From Acidobacteriaceae bacterium TAA 166 (GTDB lineage Bacteria; Acidobacteriota; Terriglobia; Terriglobales; Acidobacteriaceae), in contig ATWD01000003.1 in NCBI GenBank assembly GCA_000421065.1, positions 1-64,000 on the forward strand: a stretch of 64,000 nucleotides of DNA, read 5' to 3'. The stretch's first letter is position 1. Every line of letters starts with the position of its first letter. The position numbers were made by a program, and so were the translations under genes. Below, one piece after another: positions 1 through 10,044 of the stretch. Under the pieces are notes generated by a model. It worked only from the letters and a program-made list of their open reading frames with translations, was not told the origin of the DNA and did no database searches.

Positions 1-1
1 G

Positions 2-94
2 GGGCTCCTCTTCAGCAACATCCAGCCGGGTATTGACTGGCCCCCATATTGGGGCGGGTTGATCAATTTCTGGGCGTTTCCGCCAAGACATTGA
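2..94 (+). CDS. C-terminal end of an unidentified protein (partial)
   Basis: An open frame enters from the left edge and runs 30 codons to a TGA at 92-94. The residues are rich in Trp, Pro and Gly (for example DWPPYWGGLINFWAFPP), which looks like real protein, perhaps a membrane or periplasmic tail. Too little is present to name a family. The call rests only on the open frame and its non-random composition. Confidence 0.35.
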   Translation, partial: GLLFSNIQPGIDWPPYWGGLINFWAFPPRH

Positions 95-310
95 GGCGAC
101 CGCCACCTAGCCTCAGGTGTGTGCGCCATGGCTTAGCCCACTTGACCGAAGCAAAGAACCGCTTCCGCTTCTTAGTCGGCGAACTCCAGCCATTCTCGCG
201 CAGGTTCGATGGCAACGGTAGTTAGTGCCGGAGCAGGCCATCCTCCACCGTACGCCAGCGCAATGAAAGCAACTGCCTACTCCGCGGCAGAACTCACGAA
301 GGAGCACAAG

Positions 311-1954
311 ATGTTGCCTGACACGCCGGAACAGCACGCTATTCTCTTTCCACGCCTTAACGAGGCTCATCTTGCTGAGCTGCAACGGCACGGCGTGATA
401 AGACCGACGGTCGCGTCCGAGATCCTCTTCGACCGCGAAACACCACGGCACGGAATTTTCATCGTGCTAAGCGGCAGTATCGAACTCCTCGGAGTTGCAA
501 ACGGGCAGGAGTCGGTACTAAGTGAGCTAGCACCGGGAGAGTTCACAGGGGAGCTGACCCAACTATCTGGGCGTAGAAGTCTTGTCTCTTGCCGCGTTCT
601 TCGAGCTGGCGAAGTCCTTGAAATCGATCGAGCCGCGCTTCGAGATCTCATGCAGAGGGATGCCGCGATTGGCAACGTATTCCTAAGCGCGTTCGTGCAA
701 AGACGGCTCTTTCTGATCGCCAATGCGATTGGAGATGCCGTACTCATAGGTTCTGCCCATTCCAGTGACACTCTACGTCTGCGCTCTTTTCTGGTGCGAA
801 ACGGCCATCCTTACACCTATATCGACGTCGATCTCGATCCTGATATTCAGATCGTTCTGGATCAGTTTGCCATCCGCCTTGAAGACATTCCTGTGCTGAT
901 CTGCCGGGGTGATCTCGTGCTCCGACGCCCGAGCAATGCCGATGCGGCTGTCTGTTTCGATCTAAATGCCGGAGTCGACCAGACCGACGTCTTCGACGTG
1001 ATCATCGTGGGTGCGGGACCTGCTGGATTGGCTGCTGCGGTCTATGGCGCGTCCGAAGGACTGGATGTCCTGGTCATTGAAAGCAACGCTCCTGGTGGGC
1101 AAGCCGGTTCGAGTTCAAGGATCGAGAATTACCTGGGGTTTCCTCTGGGAATCTCGGGGCAGGAACTCGCGGACCGAGCCTTTATCCAGGCGGAGAAGTT
1201 CGGTGCCAAAATCTCCATCGCTCGGAACGCTCGAACTCTTGAGTGTCTGCACCCACCTTACCAAATAGGGCTTGATGATGGCAGCACACTTCAGGCGCGA
1301 ACCATCGTCATCGCGACTGGCTCGCGGTACCGGCCTTTGAGCGTCGAAGGGGCCAATCATTTCGACGGGAACGGCGTGTACTACGGAGCGACACAGCTGG
1401 AGGCCCCAATGTGCAAAGACGAAGAAGTGGCCATCGTGGGGGGCGGCAACTCGGCGGGGCAAGCGGCGGTCTTTCTGGCTGGCTTCGCAAAACACGTTCA
1501 CCTTGTGGTGAGAGGCCCGAATCTCAATAACACGATGTCGAAGTATCTGGTGTCGCGAATCGAAGCCTCAAAGGACATTTCATTGCGAACTCTCACAACG
1601 ATCGAGGCGCTCGAAGGGGAGAGCCATCTGGAACGGATTCGCTGGAAGTGCCTGAAGAACGACTCGCACGAGTGTCATGAGATCAAGCATTTGTTCATGA
1701 TGACCGGTGCAGATCCAAACACTGCGTGGCTTGGAGATTGCGTCTCCCTTGATGCTCAGGGCTTCGTGAAGACCGGTATGAGTGTCATGGATAGCTGGAA
1801 GCTCAAACGCCCGCCATTCCCGCTTGAGACAAGCGTACCCGGTGTCTTCGCTATCGGGGACGTGCGCTCGAAGAGTATCAAGCGCGTAGCCTCAGCCGTG
1901 GGTGAAGGATCGATGTCGATCCAGTTCGTGCACCAGGCTCTCGCAACTCAGTGA
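311..1954 (+). CDS. Cyclic nucleotide-binding domain / thioredoxin-reductase-like FAD oxidoreductase fusion
   Basis: I chose the ATG at 311 because AAGGAG (299-304) sits six bases upstream; the frame stays open back to 209, but without a ribosome site. The 547-aa product has three parts. Residues about 14-110 form a cNMP-binding (CRP-like) domain, about 145-215 look thioredoxin/glutaredoxin-like, and from about 230 there is a two-dinucleotide-fold flavoprotein with VGAGPAG near 234-239 (FAD) and VGGGNSAG near 376-383 (NAD(P)H). The end carries a typical second FAD motif (PGVFAIGDV). Classical thioredoxin reductase has a CxxC just before the NADPH motif; here that stretch reads YYGATQLEAPMC, with a single Cys. 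The thioredoxin-like part also lacks CxxC. It is therefore probably not a dithiol reductase. It may be a flavin oxidoreductase gated by a nucleotide or redox ligand. The domain calls are sure, the substrate unknown. Confidence 0.85.
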   Translation: MLPDTPEQHAILFPRLNEAHLAELQRHGVIRPTVASEILFDRETPRHGIFIVLSGSIELLGVANGQESVLSELAPGEFTGELTQLSGRRSLVSCRVLRAGEVLEIDRAALRDLMQRDAAIGNVFLSAFVQRRLFLIANAIGDAVLIGSAHSSDTLRLRSFLVRNGHPYTYIDVDLDPDIQIVLDQFAIRLEDIPVLICRGDLVLRRPSNADAAVCFDLNAGVDQTDVFDVIIVGAGPAGLAAAVYGASEGLDVLVIESNAPGGQAGSSSRIENYLGFPLGISGQELADRAFIQAEKFGAKISIARNARTLECLHPPYQIGLDDGSTLQARTIVIATGSRYRPLSVEGANHFDGNGVYYGATQLEAPMCKDEEVAIVGGGNSAGQAAVFLAGFAKHVHLVVRGPNLNNTMSKYLVSRIEASKDISLRTLTTIEALEGESHLERIRWKCLKNDSHECHEIKHLFMMTGADPNTAWLGDCVSLDAQGFVKTGMSVMDSWKLKRPPFPLETSVPGVFAIGDVRSKSIKRVASAVGEGSMSIQFVHQALATQ

Positions 1955-2123
1955 GGACGCACCAGGCGAGAAGCGAGGTGACGACCGATTAGCCGCAGCT
2001 TCCGACAAAACTCGGCATCTTTCGCAAAGAACATTGGCAGCTCCGCGGTTACCCTCAACCGGAGCGTCCTCATGCACCGGCTCATTCCGAGATTCGAGGT
2101 AGGCGTCAGTAGGTCAAGGAACC

Positions 2124-3473
2124 ATGAACGTTTACTTCGCTATTACTTCCAAAACAATCATGCTGTATGTCTCGCGATCTCTTGTTGTTTTAGCGACGCT
2201 GGTTCTTCTGTTCATTCCTAATGCCGTAGGGCAGGTTGGCACAGGAGCGCCGCAAGCGTCGGCGCATATTCAGGTGCAAACGAAAGCCGCCGACCAATCG
2301 CAGGATACTCCGCAGCCCACCTATCTCGGTCAGGCGCTTGATCAGGATGTGAGGGTCTTATCGAGAGTTCCTGCCGACCCTCTCTTCAGGCAAGACCCCT
2401 TTCATCCGCTCCTGAGCCCTGGCGACAAGTTAATGAATGATCTCCGCAAAGCGAAGAGGCTAAGCCTCGGTGCAACGTATACCGTGGTCCATCAGTATGC
2501 AACCGAGACGCCCGAAGGGGTACGCCACAATTGGGCGACCGGACGCTTTGATCTGGCTGGAGGATGGAAGGCATATGACCACGGCGGAAACGCAGGAAGC
2601 TTCAGTCTTCTCGTAAGATCGGGCGTGAACTTTGGAGTTAGCCAGAAATTCAATTTGAGTGACTCTCTCGGCTCTGGTCTCGTACTGAATTGCCTTCCTG
2701 GTGGTGGCCCTCAGGAACCGATCACGCTGAACATCCTTTACTACAGACAGGATTTCTTCCGCAAGAAGTTTGCGTTCTATATCGGAAAGATCCATCCGAA
2801 TGAGTTCATCAGCCTCAGTCTCTACAACAATGACGAGCGCACCCAGTTTCTGAATGCCGAGAACGATGGCAACCTGACCATCCCCTCGGACGGCACCTAT
2901 GCAGGCGGTGCCGCGTTGGAGTACCAGGCGAGCAAGCATATCTACATCCACGCAGTCACCGTGGATACCAAAGGCGCCCAACAGAGAAATCTCAAGACGC
3001 TGGTCGACAAGAAGTATATGAACGCCGTCGAGCTTGGCTGGAAGAGTGGAGCCCCTACTCAGCAGGAGCACTTATACCGCTTCCTTGTCTGGCGCGATGA
3101 CACTGCAGAACAAGGCAGCGGTGCAGGGATCGGATTTGGCAGCGACTATGAACTCAAGAACGGCTGGGTTCCGTTTGGCCGGATTGGAATTGGGACAGAC
3201 GCAGGATCTTCCATCAAGAGGGTTCTCGATGCGGGCATCGTTCATATCCGTCCCTTTGGCCGGCGCGGCGATATGTTTGGAGCTTCCATCACCATCACTG
3301 ATCCGAGCCACGATGCGAAGCACCACGAGAGCCTGTTCGAGACCTTCTATCGAATCAGGATGACGCAAAGTCTGGAACTTGGACCCGACTTGGAAGTTTC
3401 GGTCCGCCCAACAAATAGTCCGAAAGAATACACCACAGCCCTGCTCGATTTGAGGATGAGGATCATCTTTTGA
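2124..3473 (+). CDS. OprB-like carbohydrate-selective porin
   Basis: 449 aa with an N-terminal signal peptide (hydrophobic stretch about residues 13-36 ending in VGQ) and a C-terminal Phe (RMRIIF), the usual beta-barrel insertion signal. The body alternates short amphipathic strands and ends with motifs typical of OprB porins (ETFYRIRMTQSLELGPDLEV). Start supported by AAGGA three bases before ATG. Its stop overlaps the region just upstream of the next gene, an inner-membrane sugar symporter, so the two probably form an outer/inner membrane sugar uptake pair. Which sugar passes is not evident. Confidence 0.8.
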   Translation: MNVYFAITSKTIMLYVSRSLVVLATLVLLFIPNAVGQVGTGAPQASAHIQVQTKAADQSQDTPQPTYLGQALDQDVRVLSRVPADPLFRQDPFHPLLSPGDKLMNDLRKAKRLSLGATYTVVHQYATETPEGVRHNWATGRFDLAGGWKAYDHGGNAGSFSLLVRSGVNFGVSQKFNLSDSLGSGLVLNCLPGGGPQEPITLNILYYRQDFFRKKFAFYIGKIHPNEFISLSLYNNDERTQFLNAENDGNLTIPSDGTYAGGAALEYQASKHIYIHAVTVDTKGAQQRNLKTLVDKKYMNAVELGWKSGAPTQQEHLYRFLVWRDDTAEQGSGAGIGFGSDYELKNGWVPFGRIGIGTDAGSSIKRVLDAGIVHIRPFGRRGDMFGASITITDPSHDAKHHESLFETFYRIRMTQSLELGPDLEVSVRPTNSPKEYTTALLDLRMRIIF

Positions 3474-3514
3474 TCGACAGACTAAACCGCCAACGAATTG
3501 AAGAAAGGGTGTCT

Positions 3515-4828
3515 ATGCAAACTGTTTCCGAACACCAAGCCAAAAGCCGCGCGACCTATGCACCGGATTTAGACGGCACGGATGTCCGGGCGATGAGCAT
3601 CGCAACTTCACTCTTCTTTATGTGGGGCTTCCTGACCTCGCTGAACGATGTGATGATCCCCAATCTCAAGGCAATCTTCGACCTTGACTTCACTCGCGCA
3701 ATGCTGGTTCAGTTCGCGTTCTTCTCGTCGTACTTTGTGTTTGCGCTCCCATCCGGAAAACTTGTGGAGCGGTTCGGCTTTAAGCGCACCATGATCATCG
3801 GCCTTCTTACGATGACCGCCGGAGCCCTCCTCTTTCTGCCGGCAGCGAGGGTGCCGTCCTTTTATCTATTTCTGTCTGCGCTGGTCGTTCTCGCGGCCGG
3901 GATCACAGCTCTCCAGGTGGCCGCTAATCCCTACGTCGCCAACCTTGGCCCACAACGCACGGCTTCGAGCCGCCTGAATCTCGCCCAGGCATTCAATTCC
4001 TTTGGAACTTTCCTGGCTCCAATCTTTGGCGGCTACTTGATTCTGTCGCGGATTCCGAAAGCTTTAACTTCGGCAGGTCTGACCGAAGCCGCTCTGCATG
4101 CATCCCGGATGCGAGAGGCAGCGTCGGTTCAGCTTCCATATCTCGGGATTGCTCTTACCCTGGCAGTCTTAGCGATCGCCTTGGCACTTATAAAGCTGCC
4201 GTCGATGACCTTTACACAAGATCTCAGACCGAATGAGCTGCAGCCCGCGGGCAACGACAAACTGCGCAATCATCCGCAGCTCCTGCTGGGGGCAGTGGGC
4301 ATCTTCCTTTACGTCGGCGCCGAAGTTGCAATTGGGAGTTTTCTGATTAGCTTCTTTCAACTTCCGTCCATCGGCAATCTGACACCCAGGGCGGCAAGCC
4401 TCTACGTCTCCCTTTACTGGGGCGGAGCAATGGTCGGCCGCTTCCTCGGATCTGTGATTCTTCGTCGCTTCACGACCGGGCGGGTTCTCGGAGTTGCCGC
4501 TTCCACAGCCTGCTTGCTTGCAGTGGTATCGATGCTGGCAGGCGGTCATCTGGCGATGTTCGCAATAATCGCGGTGGGATTATTCAACTCCGTCATGTTC
4601 CCAAGTATCTTCACCCTTGGAATCGCGAATCTCGGACCGCTCGTAGGCCGTGGATCTAGCTTGATGGTGGCGGCAATCGTAGGAGGAGCTATCATCCCGC
4701 TACTTCAAGGCAAGATCGCGGACAGCTCGATCGGGCTACACCACGCGTTCATCTTGCCCGTCCTCTGCTACATCTATATTGCAGTATTTGGGTTTACGAG
4801 AAATCACTTATCAGAAATAGCCAACTAA
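3515..4828 (+). CDS. FHS-family sugar:H+ symporter (fucose/glucose/galactose type MFS)
   Basis: Twelve hydrophobic segments and the signatures of the fucose-galactose-glucose:H+ symporter family: FFMWGFLTSLNDVMIPNLK in TM1, and AANPYVANLGP followed by RLNLAQAFNSFGTFLAP in TM4/5, as in FucP and GluP. The frame is open from a TTG at 3470, but GAAAGGG about seven bases before ATG 3515 makes 3515 the likely start (437 aa). Directly follows the OprB-like porin. Because this window also encodes an L-fucose degradation pathway some 32 kb away, L-fucose is a candidate substrate, but glucose or galactose are equally possible. Confidence 0.85.
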   Translation: MQTVSEHQAKSRATYAPDLDGTDVRAMSIATSLFFMWGFLTSLNDVMIPNLKAIFDLDFTRAMLVQFAFFSSYFVFALPSGKLVERFGFKRTMIIGLLTMTAGALLFLPAARVPSFYLFLSALVVLAAGITALQVAANPYVANLGPQRTASSRLNLAQAFNSFGTFLAPIFGGYLILSRIPKALTSAGLTEAALHASRMREAASVQLPYLGIALTLAVLAIALALIKLPSMTFTQDLRPNELQPAGNDKLRNHPQLLLGAVGIFLYVGAEVAIGSFLISFFQLPSIGNLTPRAASLYVSLYWGGAMVGRFLGSVILRRFTTGRVLGVAASTACLLAVVSMLAGGHLAMFAIIAVGLFNSVMFPSIFTLGIANLGPLVGRGSSLMVAAIVGGAIIPLLQGKIADSSIGLHHAFILPVLCYIYIAVFGFTRNHLSEIAN

Positions 4829-4998
4829 GCCCGTCGCGCGATTTCAATAAGTTATGTGATGTTGGCACGGCATAGAGGAGGTATCGCGACCCAACCGTAG
4901 TGGAATTGACACTCGTGCCTCCAGGCTTGGCACGTATTGAGTGCTACAACGTCAGCTTGGAAAACAATCGCCAACCTATCAAGTAACCGGAGGTAATC

Positions 4999-5541
4999 AT
5001 GAATTTTATCGAGATGATTTCTCAACGTAATGAGGAGTTTGTCAGGAGTGGCCACTCGGCTGATCTCAAGATCATTCCTTCAACAAAGACCATCATCATC
5101 GGCTGTTTGGATCCTAGAGTCGATCCGATGGACATCCTGGAACTGAAGCCGGGAGAAGCCGCGATCATTCGCAACATTGGAGGCAGAGTCAATCCGGCAT
5201 TGTTGGAGACCCTCATCCTTTTTCCAATCGTCACCAAGGCTGCAGGCCAGGAGATGGGTCCCGGTTGGAACCTCGTCATTTTGCATCACACAGACTGTGG
5301 AATCATTGGGTGCTACAAGCACGCTCCTGACCTGCTTGCAACCCACCTGGGGGTAGCTCGGTCAGAACTGGAATCCATGTCAATTACTGATCCGCGTAAG
5401 GCGGTAGCAATGGATGTCGCCGCTTACAAATCCGTCAAAGAGCTTCCGGGCGGATTCATGATCTCTGGAATCGTCTATGACATCTCAACTGGGAAAATTG
5501 AAGTAATCGTGCCCCCAAGTCAGCTGCGCTCGGATCAATAG
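4999..5541 (+). CDS. Beta-class carbonic anhydrase
   Basis: 180 aa, compact beta-carbonic anhydrase. The zinc site is complete: C36 and the Asp-Arg dyad in CLDPR (D38, R40), then H97 and C100 in HHTDCG. It would interconvert CO2 and bicarbonate in the cytoplasm. A strong GGAGGT lies four bases ahead of the ATG. The 170 bp before it hold no gene, and a short imperfect hairpin (stem GCATCG/CGATGC, 5548-5564) follows the stop. No link to the surrounding sugar genes is evident. Confidence 0.9.
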   Translation: MNFIEMISQRNEEFVRSGHSADLKIIPSTKTIIIGCLDPRVDPMDILELKPGEAAIIRNIGGRVNPALLETLILFPIVTKAAGQEMGPGWNLVILHHTDCGIIGCYKHAPDLLATHLGVARSELESMSITDPRKAVAMDVAAYKSVKELPGGFMISGIVYDISTGKIEVIVPPSQLRSDQ

Positions 5542-5599
5542 GTTGTCGCATCGCTGCCCGATGCAACGTCGAATCCAATATTGTGGGGAGTGACAAGTC

Positions 5600-6580
5600 A
5601 TGTCTGAACTTGAACCAGTTGATCGCATCGAAATTCAGGTCCTCATCGACAACGTAACGGACAGCCTCTCCTCGACACCTGCTTTTGTGACGCGGGAATG
5701 GTCGGTGCTTCAGGAAGCTGGGTTGAAGGTCATTGCGGGCGACTCCTTATGCTGCGCCAATCATGGCCTTTCACTCGTGATAACTACCCACGGCACGCGC
5801 GGCACGCATACTGTCTTGTTCGATGCTGGGCCGGCTGACTATGCGGTGGAACGAAATGGGGTTCGCTTAGGGGTGGACTTCGGCAGAACAGAGGCCGTTA
5901 TCCTTTCCCACGGGCATTGGGATCACGCTGGGGGTATTCCGCAGGCCTTGAGTCTTATCCGTCAGCGCAAAGGGGGATCGTCAATCCCGCTCTACCTCCA
6001 TCCAGGCATGTTTCAGCAGCGAGGTACCCGTCAAGGAGAGGGCCCTGTATTGCCGATGCAGAGGGTGCTGAATCCTGAGGAGTGGTCCCTCCTTGGAGCT
6101 GACCCTAGGGTCACAAAGCAGGCCCAACTGTGCCTGGACGATTCGTTCTACATCAGCGGAGAAATTCCTCGTATCACCCCATATGAAAAAGGATTTCCCG
6201 GCCACGTTTGCAGGAATGAGGCGACTGGAACGTGGGAGGCAGACGAGCTCCTGATCGACGAACGGTTCGTAGCAGTTCATGTAAAGGGGAAGGGCCTCGT
6301 GGTGTTTAGCGCCTGTTCGCATGCTGGCATCGTTAACGTCATGCACGAGGCAATCGCGGCCCTCCCTGGCATCCCCCTTCACGCGGTTATGGGAGGGTTT
6401 CATCTGTCGGGAACGAACGAGCGGATCATTCCCGAAACAGTACGCGACATGGGCCAATTCGGAGTTGTCTACATCATTCCAGCGCACTGTACTGGATGGC
6501 GGGCCGTGAATGCTCTAGTGAGCAAATTTGGGGAATCGGTCGTTCTGCCGTGTTCGGTGGGAAAGCGATTTCGCATGTAG
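5600..6580 (+). CDS. MBL-fold metallo-hydrolase
   Basis: 326 aa with the metallo-beta-lactamase signature HGHWDHAGG (HxHxDH) near residue 105, further ligands in SACSHAG and a C-terminal PAHCTGW. It resembles the family often annotated as dihydropterin-ribofuranosyl-aminobenzene phosphate synthase-like. Members of that family have varied or unknown reactions, so I assign only a di-metal hydrolase. GGGGAG lies nine bases before the ATG. It follows the carbonic anhydrase by 58 bp and may share its transcript. Confidence 0.8.
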   Translation: MSELEPVDRIEIQVLIDNVTDSLSSTPAFVTREWSVLQEAGLKVIAGDSLCCANHGLSLVITTHGTRGTHTVLFDAGPADYAVERNGVRLGVDFGRTEAVILSHGHWDHAGGIPQALSLIRQRKGGSSIPLYLHPGMFQQRGTRQGEGPVLPMQRVLNPEEWSLLGADPRVTKQAQLCLDDSFYISGEIPRITPYEKGFPGHVCRNEATGTWEADELLIDERFVAVHVKGKGLVVFSACSHAGIVNVMHEAIAALPGIPLHAVMGGFHLSGTNERIIPETVRDMGQFGVVYIIPAHCTGWRAVNALVSKFGESVVLPCSVGKRFRM

Positions 6581-7029
6581 GCGCCTACTAGAAGGTGAAC
6601 GGAATGAGCCGGAAATGTTTCTTTGGGATGTGAAAGCGTGTCTAAGGAGGTTCGTTGAACGCCATTCCGGCAAACTCAAATTCGAACGCCTACTGTAAGA
6701 CCCTCGAGCATGGCCGCAGGACTTCACGTGCAGAACGATTTGTGGCTCACTGGAGGGTTTAGTCGATGGTAGGGCAAAGTACCTGCGATTTCGCTTAGAT
6801 GATTTGCATGAGAGAGAATGCAGGAAAGGGACAAAGCTCGCGAATGCCCAGTCGCCGCGAAACTCGTGGTTATGAGACCTTCTCTACTCGCCCGATGCGA
6901 GAAAGAAAGGTGAGCGTTGCGTCTGGCTGTTTGAGCATTGAAACATCTCGTTTATCTGATGGCGATCCCTCCTTGCACTTCTGGAAGCTCATCTCTGTAC
7001 ACACTGCGAATCGAGGTGCGGTCCAGCGA
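6581..7029. other. Intergenic stretch with a 12-bp palindrome
   Basis: No convincing gene. A perfect palindrome GTAGGCGCCTAC (6577-6588) straddles the stop of the MBL gene. The frame of the downstream kinase is open back to 6799, but that extension is Arg/Ser rich, lies ahead of a clear signal peptide and is probably untranslated. The promoter of the kinase should lie here; I could not place it with confidence. Confidence 0.4.
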
Positions 7030-10000
7030 ATGAAGTATTTCTTTGTGTTTCTTATGCTAAGCCTGCATGTATCACCTGCCGGCGCTTTGGATCCTTCGCG
7101 AACCATCAAACAGTTCGATCACGCCTCCTGGACCGCGCGCCAAGGTTTGCCGGGTGGAATCGCCGCACTCGCACAAACTACGGATGGCTATCTTTGGTTA
7201 GCAACGGCAAACGGGCTCGTCCGCTTCGACGGCGTCACATTTGAGCGTTTTCAGCCATCTTCGGGTCCTCCGTTCCCGCAAAAGGATGTTACTGCACTGT
7301 TAGCCACAAGCGATGGCGGATTGTGGGTTGGCTATAGGCTCGGCGGCATAAGCTTCCTGAGAAACGGTGTGCTGACGAATTACAAGTTTCCTGAAGGAAC
7401 CGTTTGGGATCTCAAATATGCCCCCGACGGAGTTCTGTGGATGTCGGGGGGATTTCGAGGTTGTCTAGCGCGATTTGAGCATGGCAGTTGGAGGAGTGTC
7501 GGTCTGGAGTTGGGCTATACCGAGCCGTTCGCCTTTAGGCTCCTCTTTGATCGATTGGGAAACTTGTGGGTTGGAGGCATCCGTACCGTCTGGGTACTTG
7601 AAAAAGGTGCCGCTCGAATTGTGGGTACCGGAGTCACGACTAACGACGCGACTCATCTGACCGAGGCTTCCGATGGATCACTCTGGTGGGCTGATGAAGC
7701 CGGGGTCCTTCCACTGTTGAAGCACCTTGCTCCGGTGGCGAAACGAGACGACCACCTTATCCTTGGCGCACCCCCCAGAGGCCTGCTAGTAGATCGGGAC
7801 GGGGCGCTATGGTACTTCGCTCACGAAGAAGTCCTTCGCGTTCCGTCACCAACAGCGACGTGGAAGTTGCCTCCGTCTCAAAGAGAGTCAGCCGTCCAAC
7901 ACTTCATTGCCACAGATGGACTCTCCCGGGGCGATGTAGTCGCTTCTCTTGAAGACCGGGAAGGCAACATTTGGATTGCTACTGCAGTCAGCCTCGATCG
8001 TTTTCGGATGACGACCTTCTCTCCCGCTCTTCTCGGTCATGCTGCTGCCTCTGGGTTTTCGATGAGCGCAAAACCAAAGGGTGGGATGCTCATCAGCACA
8101 GGCAGTCCCAATCTCCTTCTCCTTCATGACGGGCGTGTAAGTACAGTTCCCGGTCCGCCGAACACGGCATTCGACTCGCTTTACGAGGCTCCCAATGGAA
8201 TCATCTGGGCTGGGGGGAAAGGGCAGCTTGCTTATTTTCAAGGGACTCGTTACACAGTGGTGCCTCTCCCTGCCGGCTTCAAGGAAAACCGTCGAAACAC
8301 GCAAGCAATGACCCTGGGACCTGATGGATCCTTGTGGCTGTCGACGATAGGCCGCGGTCTATTCAAACTGAAGAATCGACAATGGACGGAGATACCACAG
8401 CTTGACGATTACCCGGTGACGGCGGTTTGCTTATACACCGATTCGCAAGGGCAAATCTGGGCAGGCTACACAGATGGTAAGGTCGCCGTTTACGCGGCAA
8501 ACACAGTCAAGACCTATTCCACAACAGATGGTCTTACTATCGGCAACGTCATGACTATCTACGGTAAAGACTCTAACATCTGGCTGGCAGGACAACACGG
8601 TATAAATCTGTTTCGTAATGGACATTTCCTTCCGATCCGTTTCGAGGGGGGCACCGAGGTAGAGGGGATTACCGGAGTTGTCGGAGGAGTGGACGGCAGC
8701 CTCTGGCTGAATAGCATGTCAGGAATCGTGAGAATCTCACAAAAGGAGCTACTTTCGTTTCTCGAGTTTCCCGATCATCCTGTCGCATTTACAAACTATG
8801 ACTACTTGGACGGAGTGGATGGGACTGCGAAGCAACTACGTCCCGTCCCATCTACTTGCCTGGGCACGGATGGACGCTTGTGGTTTTCACTAGAGGGAAA
8901 TGTGGTCTCAGTAGATCCGCTACACCCTTATTCGGATACACTGGTGCCTCCCGTGTCAATTGTTCGTACGATCTCTGGTTCGCAACGCCAGCAAGGTGGG
9001 GATTTTGTAAGTCTCGCAAAGACAGCTAGAGACCTTGAGATCGATTACACGGCTACAAGTCTGGCAGTCCCCGAACGAGTTAAATTTAAGTACAACTTGG
9101 ACAATGGAACCTTTCAGGATGTGGGAAAGGCGCGACAGGCTTTCTTGACGGGCTTGGCTCCCGGGCGGCATACCTTTCGGGTGATCGCGTCAAACGGTTA
9201 CGGAGCATGGAATCTTACCGGCGCCTCGCTTGTCATCTTCAGGCCCCCGGTGTTTTCGGAGACGGTCTGGTTCAAGCTCCTTTGTCTGCTATTAGCTACT
9301 TTCATCGTCGGCGCTCTGTTTCTTATTCGCATGCGCCAGATGCTGCTCAAGGCACAGCTTCGTATGTCAGAACGGCTACTTGAGAGAGAACGCATTGCAC
9401 GCGATCTACACGACACTCTGCTCCAAGGATTTCAAGGGGTGCTGCTGCGATTCCAGACTATCGCCAAGCGTGGGAAGGCGGACGACATCACACATCGTGA
9501 ACTGGAGGACACTGTCGTGCGAGCTGACAGGGTACTGGCGGAAGCCCGAGACAAAGTTTGGCAATTGAGATCGGCATCGAGACCATACGATGATCTCGCA
9601 AGCTCTCTAAGCGCAACAGCCGGCGATTTAAGAAATCATTGGGGGGCAACGTTTTCTCTTCAAGTGACCGGAACGCCGCGTCCGCTAGCTTCTGGAGCAT
9701 TCGAAGAGATTTACGCCATTGCTCAGGAGGCACTTGTGAATGCCTTTAGGCATGCCAGTGCACGGGTTATCGAGGTAGAACTGCAATTTAACCAAACAGA
9801 GTTCCGCATACGTGTATGCGATGATGGTCATGGACTCCCCGATCAGGCTAAGAAACGGCATGACCAAACCAAACACTGGGGGATTATTGGCATGCAAGAG
9901 CGCGCCAAGAAGCTGGGTGGCCGTCTTACTTGGTTGAATCGACAAACAGGGGGCACTGAGGTGCAGTTGAGTGTTCCGGCGGGCGTAAGCTATCGCGCAA

Positions 10001-10044
10001 TCCCATCACGTTGGAAGAAGTTTATTGGAGGGGAGTGGGTGTGA
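7030..10044 (+). CDS. Sensor histidine kinase with periplasmic Reg_prop beta-propeller and Y_Y_Y domain
   Basis: The ATG at 7030 begins a clear signal peptide (MKYFFVFLMLSLHVSPAGA); product 1004 aa. About a dozen repeats of the form ..DGxLWxxxxxGLxRF.. fill the first 650 residues (two-component regulator propeller), followed by a Y_Y_Y domain (FKYNLDNGTF to VIASNGYGAW), one membrane span (about WFKLLCLLLATFIVGALF), then HisKA_3 with the phospho-His in RERIARDLHDTLLQGFQG and a HATPase_c (AQEALVNAFRHA, CDDGHGLPD, GIIGMQERA). This architecture senses a periplasmic ligand, often a glycan fragment in related systems. No response regulator is adjacent, so it is an orphan in this window. The next gene, 191 bp on, is a TonB receptor it might control. 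Confidence 0.9.
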   Translation: MKYFFVFLMLSLHVSPAGALDPSRTIKQFDHASWTARQGLPGGIAALAQTTDGYLWLATANGLVRFDGVTFERFQPSSGPPFPQKDVTALLATSDGGLWVGYRLGGISFLRNGVLTNYKFPEGTVWDLKYAPDGVLWMSGGFRGCLARFEHGSWRSVGLELGYTEPFAFRLLFDRLGNLWVGGIRTVWVLEKGAARIVGTGVTTNDATHLTEASDGSLWWADEAGVLPLLKHLAPVAKRDDHLILGAPPRGLLVDRDGALWYFAHEEVLRVPSPTATWKLPPSQRESAVQHFIATDGLSRGDVVASLEDREGNIWIATAVSLDRFRMTTFSPALLGHAAASGFSMSAKPKGGMLISTGSPNLLLLHDGRVSTVPGPPNTAFDSLYEAPNGIIWAGGKGQLAYFQGTRYTVVPLPAGFKENRRNTQAMTLGPDGSLWLSTIGRGLFKLKNRQWTEIPQLDDYPVTAVCLYTDSQGQIWAGYTDGKVAVYAANTVKTYSTTDGLTIGNVMTIYGKDSNIWLAGQHGINLFRNGHFLPIRFEGGTEVEGITGVVGGVDGSLWLNSMSGIVRISQKELLSFLEFPDHPVAFTNYDYLDGVDGTAKQLRPVPSTCLGTDGRLWFSLEGNVVSVDPLHPYSDTLVPPVSIVRTISGSQRQQGGDFVSLAKTARDLEIDYTATSLAVPERVKFKYNLDNGTFQDVGKARQAFLTGLAPGRHTFRVIASNGYGAWNLTGASLVIFRPPVFSETVWFKLLCLLLATFIVGALFLIRMRQMLLKAQLRMSERLLERERIARDLHDTLLQGFQGVLLRFQTIAKRGKADDITHRELEDTVVRADRVLAEARDKVWQLRSASRPYDDLASSLSATAGDLRNHWGATFSLQVTGTPRPLASGAFEEIYAIAQEALVNAFRHASARVIEVELQFNQTEFRIRVCDDGHGLPDQAKKRHDQTKHWGIIGMQERAKKLGGRLTWLNRQTGGTEVQLSVPAGVSYRAIPSRWKKFIGGEWV

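Noticed and set aside
5548..5564. Hairpin after the carbonic anhydrase as a terminator
   Set aside because: Only a 6-bp stem without a T-run; too weak to list separately.
6799..7029. N-terminal extension of the histidine kinase
   Set aside because: Open frame only; composition is unlike the rest and it would place a signal peptide at residue 78. ATG 7030 is preferred.
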